From positions 642,940 to 706,939 of the forward strand of contig JAWKXU010000003.1 of the NCBI GenBank assembly GCA_041396845.1: a stretch of 64,000 bases of DNA, written 5' to 3'. The position numbers and the translations under genes were made by a program. How positions within the stretch are numbered: the first letter of the stretch is position 1; each line of letters begins with the position of its first letter. Positions 60,323 through 64,000 of the stretch are shown here, one piece after another. The notes under the pieces were generated by a model. The model made no database searches. It saw only the letters and a list, made by a program, of their open reading frames with translations, and had not been told where the DNA came from. This stretch comes from JAWKXU01 sp020446465 (GTDB taxonomy: Bacteria; Pseudomonadota; Alphaproteobacteria; Sphingomonadales; Sphingomonadaceae).

Positions 60323-61501
60323 ATGAACGGCGACCATTCAAATTTTTCAGGAAATCAGATGGAAAACTGGAATCGTGACGATCTGGAGCCAAGGGTCCGC
60401 GTGATCCTTGACAGAACGGTCGCACTTCGTACGACCGGGCCTTATGCGGCCAAGACCAATGCCGAGGTCATCGCGATCCTAGAACGCTTCTATGTCGCCA
60501 GAGGCTATCGTGACGTCACGATTTCTGGCGTTCAGCGGATGGCGGGGGGTGCCTCGAAAGAGCAGTTCGGGTTCACGATCACTCATGCGGATGCCCTCTC
60601 TCCAACGAAGTTCATCCTGCGGATGGACCCACTTGAAGGCATTGCGCAGACGTGCCGTGGTCGTGAGGCTCAGCTGCACAATGCGATGGTCGGCGTCGTG
60701 CCAGTGGCGCGTGTTCTCTATGACGATCCTGACGGCGAGATCATGGGGCAGCCCGGCATGATCATGGAGTTCGTCAACGGCGTTACGCAACCGACCGACA
60801 GCAAAAGCCAAGGTGTGTCAGGGATCGGCTCGCGCTTCGATGATTGGGCGCCGAAGCTTGCCCCTCAGTTTCTTGACGCACTGGTTAAAATCCATGCGTT
60901 CGACTGGTCGCAGGCAGACCTCTCATATTTCGAGAAACCTGAGGTTAACAGTACGCAAGCGGCGCTTTGGCAAGTCAATGCCTGGTCGCGTTTGTGGCGC
61001 AATGCACTGATAGAGCCGGTGCCGATAATCACCTTCGCCGATCGCTGGTTGCGCGAAAATCTGCCGGTATGCGAAAAGCCGGTCATCTGCCATTGTGACC
61101 TGCGTATTGGCAATTTCATGTTTGAAGAGCCGAGCGGCAAGTTCACTGCCATACTGGACTGGGAGCTTGGTCACATAGGCGATTTCCATGAAGATATCGC
61201 CTGGGCAATGCAGCGCCTATTCGGTGTGTGGCGGGAGGACGGAGTTTTCCTGATTTCCGGCCTGATGCCGCGCGAAGATTTCATGGAACAGTACCAAGCC
61301 CTATCAGGCAACGTAATCGATCCGAAAACGCTGCGCTTTTACGAAGTGCTCAATGCCTTTAAGTGCGCAATCATGGATTGTGGTCAGGCTCTCCGCGCTG
61401 CGAAGGAAAGCAACAACCATCAGGATCTGTTGATCACTTGGCTGGGTTCGGCTGGCGCCGTATTCCTCGACCAGATCGTTGAATTTATCGAAGGAGCCTG
61501 A
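60323..61501 (+). CDS. Aminoglycoside-phosphotransferase-fold kinase B3 (HCD variant)
   Basis: This 392-residue kinase has MAGGASKEQFGFTI and ILRMDPLEGIAQTCRGRE. The catalytic loop reads CHCDLRIGNF (H257, D259, N264), with cysteine in place of the usual glycine of HGD, and LDWE (D279) follows. Catalytic Asp and metal ligands are kept, so activity is plausible. AGGA precedes ATG 60323. It is shorter at the N-terminus than B1/B2. C3 follows after three bases. Confidence 0.85.
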   Translation: MNGDHSNFSGNQMENWNRDDLEPRVRVILDRTVALRTTGPYAAKTNAEVIAILERFYVARGYRDVTISGVQRMAGGASKEQFGFTITHADALSPTKFILRMDPLEGIAQTCRGREAQLHNAMVGVVPVARVLYDDPDGEIMGQPGMIMEFVNGVTQPTDSKSQGVSGIGSRFDDWAPKLAPQFLDALVKIHAFDWSQADLSYFEKPEVNSTQAALWQVNAWSRLWRNALIEPVPIITFADRWLRENLPVCEKPVICHCDLRIGNFMFEEPSGKFTAILDWELGHIGDFHEDIAWAMQRLFGVWREDGVFLISGLMPREDFMEQYQALSGNVIDPKTLRFYEVLNAFKCAIMDCGQALRAAKESNNHQDLLITWLGSAGAVFLDQIVEFIEGA

Positions 61502-61504
61502 GCT

Positions 61505-62005
61505 ATGCTGCCCAGTATCGAACTTCGCATCGCCAATCTCGTCAAAGCCGTCCAGCAGGTCATTCTGCCAGCACTTCCCACCGATCGGCGGTTGGCACAG
61601 GAGCAGGCACGGCTGATTGTCGGCCATCTGGGGCTGATCTCGGAGCAGTGGAAATACGCTCTGCGTTTCGAGCTCGGATCGCTGAATAACATGATGGAGT
61701 TGGCCCGCGATCTCAGTCCAGTTGTCGAGCCAACTCAGACGGTCGTTCTGGAGGAAGCACTTGCGGCAGTCGCGAATATTGACAGGGCCGATATCGATGC
61801 AATCCAGTCTGCCATTGTTGTGGTGGGCAATGCCGTGGACGTTGTGATTTATGGCGACGAAGGGCGTATTCCCCTATCCGATGCGGCCAACAATGTCATC
61901 CTCGCCTATGGTCGCAGACAGTCCCTAAGAGAGCGAACATGGTTCAAAGGGAACGGACAAGACCCTCATCTTACAACACTTCCTGATATCGCTGAGGTCT
62001 TGTAA
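61505..62005 (+). CDS. Small helical partner protein C3
   Basis: This 166-residue protein shows the C pattern once more: ELRIANLVKAVQQVILPALP, TDRRLAQEQARLIVGHLGLI and a C-terminal TWFKGNGQDPHLTTLPDIAE comparable to the tails of C1 and C2. It is all-helical with no membrane segment or catalytic motif. It is the last gene of the operon; no clear terminator is seen after it. Confidence 0.7.
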   Translation: MLPSIELRIANLVKAVQQVILPALPTDRRLAQEQARLIVGHLGLISEQWKYALRFELGSLNNMMELARDLSPVVEPTQTVVLEEALAAVANIDRADIDAIQSAIVVVGNAVDVVIYGDEGRIPLSDAANNVILAYGRRQSLRERTWFKGNGQDPHLTTLPDIAEVL

Positions 62006-62114
62006 CCTCATACGGCGCTTTCAATCATCACTCTGGCTCCCGGCGCTCCGACAACGCGGATTGCCGCCTAAACGGACATCAACCGGCTGGTCGATCACGC
62101 GCGATGGAGCTGTC

Positions 62115-62250
62115 ATCTGTGGATGGCCCCTGCTCTGCAAGGATTAAATTGATTTGATGGTTTGACCTGTCAGGTTGCGGTCATCTGTCCGGCCTGTTGC
62201 GCGGCAGATAATAGCCGCTGGCCCTGATGGTGTCCGCTGGCAGGGTCCCA
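62115..62250. repeat. IS110-type end sequence, copy 2
   Basis: The blocks TGTGGATGGCCCCTGCTCTG, GTCATCTGTCCGGCCTGTTG and GCTGGCCCTGATGGTGTCCG match 47450-47600 in order and spacing. It lies between the last cassette and the IS110 C-terminal relic. Bases 62006-62114 show no gene or motif. Confidence 0.55.
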
Positions 62251-62389
62251 CTCAGTCTAGCGAGCACGAAGCTCCGACAGCACCTCGGGTTGTCCCGGCC
62301 CTTGCGGCCGCTGTTCAGATCGTCATCATCAATTCAATAGAGCACCCCTGCAGTCCGGTGCGCGCTACCCAGGAGCAGCACGGTTTTCT

Positions 62390-62470
62390 TCAAGCGACAA
62401 TCGGTGATCGATAGTCTTCTCCGCGCTTCAGGACGGCCCACACGATCCGTGCGGTCTTGTTGGCCAGGGG
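62390..62470 (-). pseudogene. C-terminal relic of an IS110-family transposase
   Basis: Read on the minus strand: LANKTARIVWAVLKRGEDYR then SPIVA and stop, the standard finish of IS110 transposases. Everything upstream is missing because the IS6-type end sequence begins immediately beyond 62470. Confidence 0.7.
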
Positions 62471-62479
62471 CCATCCACA

Positions 62480-62644
62480 TCATCAGTCTAACGCTAACCT
62501 GTCTCCCCATGCGACGCAGAGTCGCATAGGAGTACTGGCATGACGCCCATTTCGTTCAAACGACACCGCTTTCCTCCGGACGTTATTCGGCTCGGCGTTT
62601 GGCTCTATTACCGCTTCACGTTGAGCCTGCGGGATGTCGAGGAT
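62480..62644 (+). pseudogene. IS6-family transposase N-terminal relic
   Basis: The end sequence CAGTCTAACGCTAACCTGTC precedes ATG 62540, which opens FKRHRFPPDVIRLGVWLYYR and FTLSLRDVED and then breaks at 62644 into unrelated codons. It is very similar to the relic at 47215, in the same orientation. Confidence 0.78.
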
Positions 62645-62733
62645 TCCCGGCCCCAGTTAAAACCATTGCTCAGTGTGGTCGGGCGCCAGCTGTCTTCAAA
62701 TGATACGCAGGAGGCAAAGGACTTGAACCGGAG

Positions 62734-62758
62734 GCAGGTTCTTCGCCATAGAACCTGC
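62734..62758. promoter_or_regulatory. Inverted repeat upstream of the XRE gene
   Basis: GCAGGTTC and GAACCTGC form perfect 8-bp arms with a 9-base spacer, 30 bases before the XRE regulator start. This is a reasonable autoregulatory operator or a small terminator for read-through from the IS relic. Confidence 0.4.
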
Positions 62759-62787
62759 TCTCAAGAGAGAGATGCAGTCTGTCTTCG

Positions 62788-63021
62788 ATGTCCAACCTGT
62801 CTGAAGCCCTGTCACCGGCGAGTTGCCGCGCCGCGCGGGAACTGCTGAAGCTATCGCAGGAAGAACTCGCGCACCTTGCAGAAATCAGCGTCTCGACCCT
62901 GCGCCGGTTCGAGACTGGTAAAGGTCGGCCCGGTTCCTATGCTTCGCGACAAATCGAGGCAGCCCTGAAACATGCCGGTATTCTCTTTATAGGCCCTTCC
63001 CGGAAACCTGAGCTCAAGTAG
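62788..63021 (+). CDS. XRE-family helix-turn-helix regulator
   Basis: This 77-residue Cro/C1-type DNA-binding protein reads CRAARELLKLSQEELAHLAE, ISVSTLRRFETGKGRPGSYA and ALKHAGILFI. The last block is typical of small stand-alone XRE regulators that follow the pattern AA..AL..AGV.F. No partner toxin is adjacent on its strand. The start lacks an obvious ribosome site; an 8-bp inverted repeat lies upstream. Confidence 0.85.
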   Translation: MSNLSEALSPASCRAARELLKLSQEELAHLAEISVSTLRRFETGKGRPGSYASRQIEAALKHAGILFIGPSRKPELK

Positions 63022-63177
63022 ACCGCAATACCGGCGGCTGAACGCCTGAAACAGATCGGCTTCTTAACCAAGGTCGGATGTGGCTGCCTCTTTCACATTG
63101 ACCGCACACCCAATTTCCTATGCTGTCAGTCCTGTAATAACCCGATCATCAGAATTTGCGTAAAATGAGTGTGAGAC

Positions 63178-63504
63178 TCAAGCTATGGCCGCCTGCTCTG
63201 GTGGGGCACCTTTAAATGGCAGCACCTTGATGTCCCCTTCACGCTTGCGCGCCTGAGCAATGTCATAGCTGTTTTGCATCCGCATCAGCGTATCCATCGA
63301 TACGCCGAATGCCTTTTCAATGCGCAGCGCCATCTCCGGAGAAAGATGCGCACGTTCATTGAGCAAGGTGGACAAGGTTGCCCGCGTCACGCCCAATACC
63401 TGTGCCGCCGCCGTCACTGACAGGCCAAGCGGCTCGATGATTTCATATTTGATGAATCCGCCGGGATGCGCCGGGTTCTTCATGCGGATGCCTGTAGTCG
63501 TCAT
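63178..63504 (-). CDS. higA: HigA-type antitoxin (XRE family)
   Basis: This 108-residue protein has the HigA form: KNPAHPGGFIKYEIIEPLGL, SVTAAAQVLGVTRATLSTLL (HTH) and RAHLSPEMALRIEKAFGVSM. A strong AAAGGAGG six bases before ATG 63504 fixes the start. It should neutralise the toxin encoded upstream and repress the operon. The alanine-rich tail GAPPEQAAIA is unremarkable. Confidence 0.9.
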   Translation of the reverse strand: MTTTGIRMKNPAHPGGFIKYEIIEPLGLSVTAAAQVLGVTRATLSTLLNERAHLSPEMALRIEKAFGVSMDTLMRMQNSYDIAQARKREGDIKVLPFKGAPPEQAAIA

Positions 63505-63598
63505 GCCGGGCCTCCTTTGCCCTTGCTGGCCGGGTCTCAATACCCTTGCCGACATTTAAAACCGGGAAAGCAAAATGTGACCCCGGTAACAGCCACTG

Positions 63599-63889
63599 CT
63601 AATGATAATCCTCATAATTGAGGTCGATAATCTCAATCTCGTTGCTGTCGATCCTGAATGTCATCCGCCAGTTCTTGGTAACGAACAGGCTCCAAGTGCC
63701 CTTGCGGCTTCCCGTCAGCATATGCGCTTTCCAACTGGGCACGGCACGCAATTCTTCTTCACGCTCCATATCCTGAAGGAAAGTGACCATGCGCCGAACC
63801 TTGGCGACAACGGCGGGCTGAAGGCCGCTTTCATCATCATCGTCGATAAAACGCCGCAATCCTTTGTGGATTACATTCCTGATCTTCAT
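63599..63889 (-). CDS. higB: HigB/RelE-type toxin
   Basis: This 96-residue protein matches the RelE/HigB mRNA-interferase fold: MKIRNVIHKGLRRFIDDDDE, the LTGSRKGTWSLFVTKNWRMT strand with RMTFR, and the C-terminal IEIIDLNYEDYH. It probably cleaves mRNA on ribosomes unless bound by HigA. Toxin-first order fits higBA, but the gap to higA is 94 bases, longer than the usual few bases. Bases 63890-64000 hold no gene I can support. Confidence 0.87.
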   Translation of the reverse strand: MKIRNVIHKGLRRFIDDDDESGLQPAVVAKVRRMVTFLQDMEREEELRAVPSWKAHMLTGSRKGTWSLFVTKNWRMTFRIDSNEIEIIDLNYEDYH

Positions 63890-64000
63890 GCCTGACTATA
63901 CTTGAATTTCCCGTTCGCCGTCAAGTTGCACCATACGATTGCTCTTCATATTTATCCTGTCAATCTGGCACAAACCGAATATCAGCGCCATCGGCACCAT

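Noticed and set aside
53397..61501. Kinases B1-B3 as aminoglycoside or macrolide resistance genes
   Set aside because: The fold is shared, but the HGD/LDWE context and the operon with metabolic-looking partners fit the LvaA/ACAD10-11-type branch better. Nothing indicates antibiotic resistance.
51605..62005. The cassette region as a phage-defence island
   Set aside because: Repeated multi-gene units and nearby IS elements raised the idea, but no nuclease, protease, membrane effector, reverse transcriptase or nucleotide cyclase is present. A metabolic role is simpler.
1..64000. CRISPR array, rRNA operon or integrated phage
   Set aside because: No regular short direct repeats with spacers, no rRNA sequence and no structural or integrase-type phage genes were seen in the window.

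Overview
The window looks like a chromosome segment of a high-GC alphaproteobacterium of the order Sphingomonadales (Novosphingobium/Sphingobium-like). Evidence: the acpP-fabF-mltG block, divergent aspS and rnd, rnd overlapping a two-cysteine OxyR, a TonB receptor, and a P450/luciferase-type monooxygenase/SnoaL/CoA-ester gene set typical of sphingomonad catabolic clusters. The assignment is inferred from protein character, not from a database search.

1-10.2 kb is housekeeping: the tail of an acyl-CoA synthetase, tRNA-Met(CAT), mltG, fabF, acpP, aspS, rnd, oxyR, pgsA, an LplT/Aas-like MFS transporter and two small unknown proteins.

10.4-38.2 kb is a catabolic region built from CoA-ester genes (3-hydroxyacyl-CoA dehydrogenase, acyl-CoA dehydrogenase, two acyl-CoA ligases, two crotonase-fold proteins, thiolase, two SDRs, zinc ADH), oxygenases (three luciferase-like flavin monooxygenases, a CYP101-like P450), four SnoaL-like proteins, an HSL-type hydrolase, a RibB-type flavin-precursor enzyme and three TetR regulators. 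The set suggests oxidation and beta-oxidation-like breakdown of an alicyclic or terpenoid/steroid-like acid; the substrate cannot be read from sequence. A TCAAC-N6-GTTGA motif occurs in two divergent promoters and a perfect 18-bp palindrome lies in a third. IS3, IS5 and IS21 insertions and several gene relics show decay at the edges.

38.2-51.4 kb is a mobile-element graveyard: truncated IS21, relics of IS3 and IS6 family transposases, an AT-rich TetR gene, an intact-looking IS701-type element with an IS5/IS1031-type element inserted at its end, an intact TonB-dependent receptor with a clear terminator, a broken IS110, and an IS1595 element inserted into an IS6-family transposase gene.

51.6-62.0 kb holds the most unusual system: a Crp/Fnr regulator followed by three versions of a three-gene cassette. 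Each has A (AttH/CrtC-like protein with an invariant DHSWG motif), B (aminoglycoside-phosphotransferase-fold kinase) and C (small helical protein). The order is A1-B1-C1-A2-quinone reductase-B2-C2-[IS200]-A3-B3-C3, with ATGA/TGATG overlaps at several joints. By analogy with the LvaA/LvaB kinase pair of levulinate catabolism, B and C may together phosphorylate a hydroxyl group on a small molecule or acyl-CoA; the role of A is unknown.

62.1-64 kb carries IS110 and IS6 relics related to those at 47 kb, an XRE regulator and a HigBA-type toxin-antitoxin pair.
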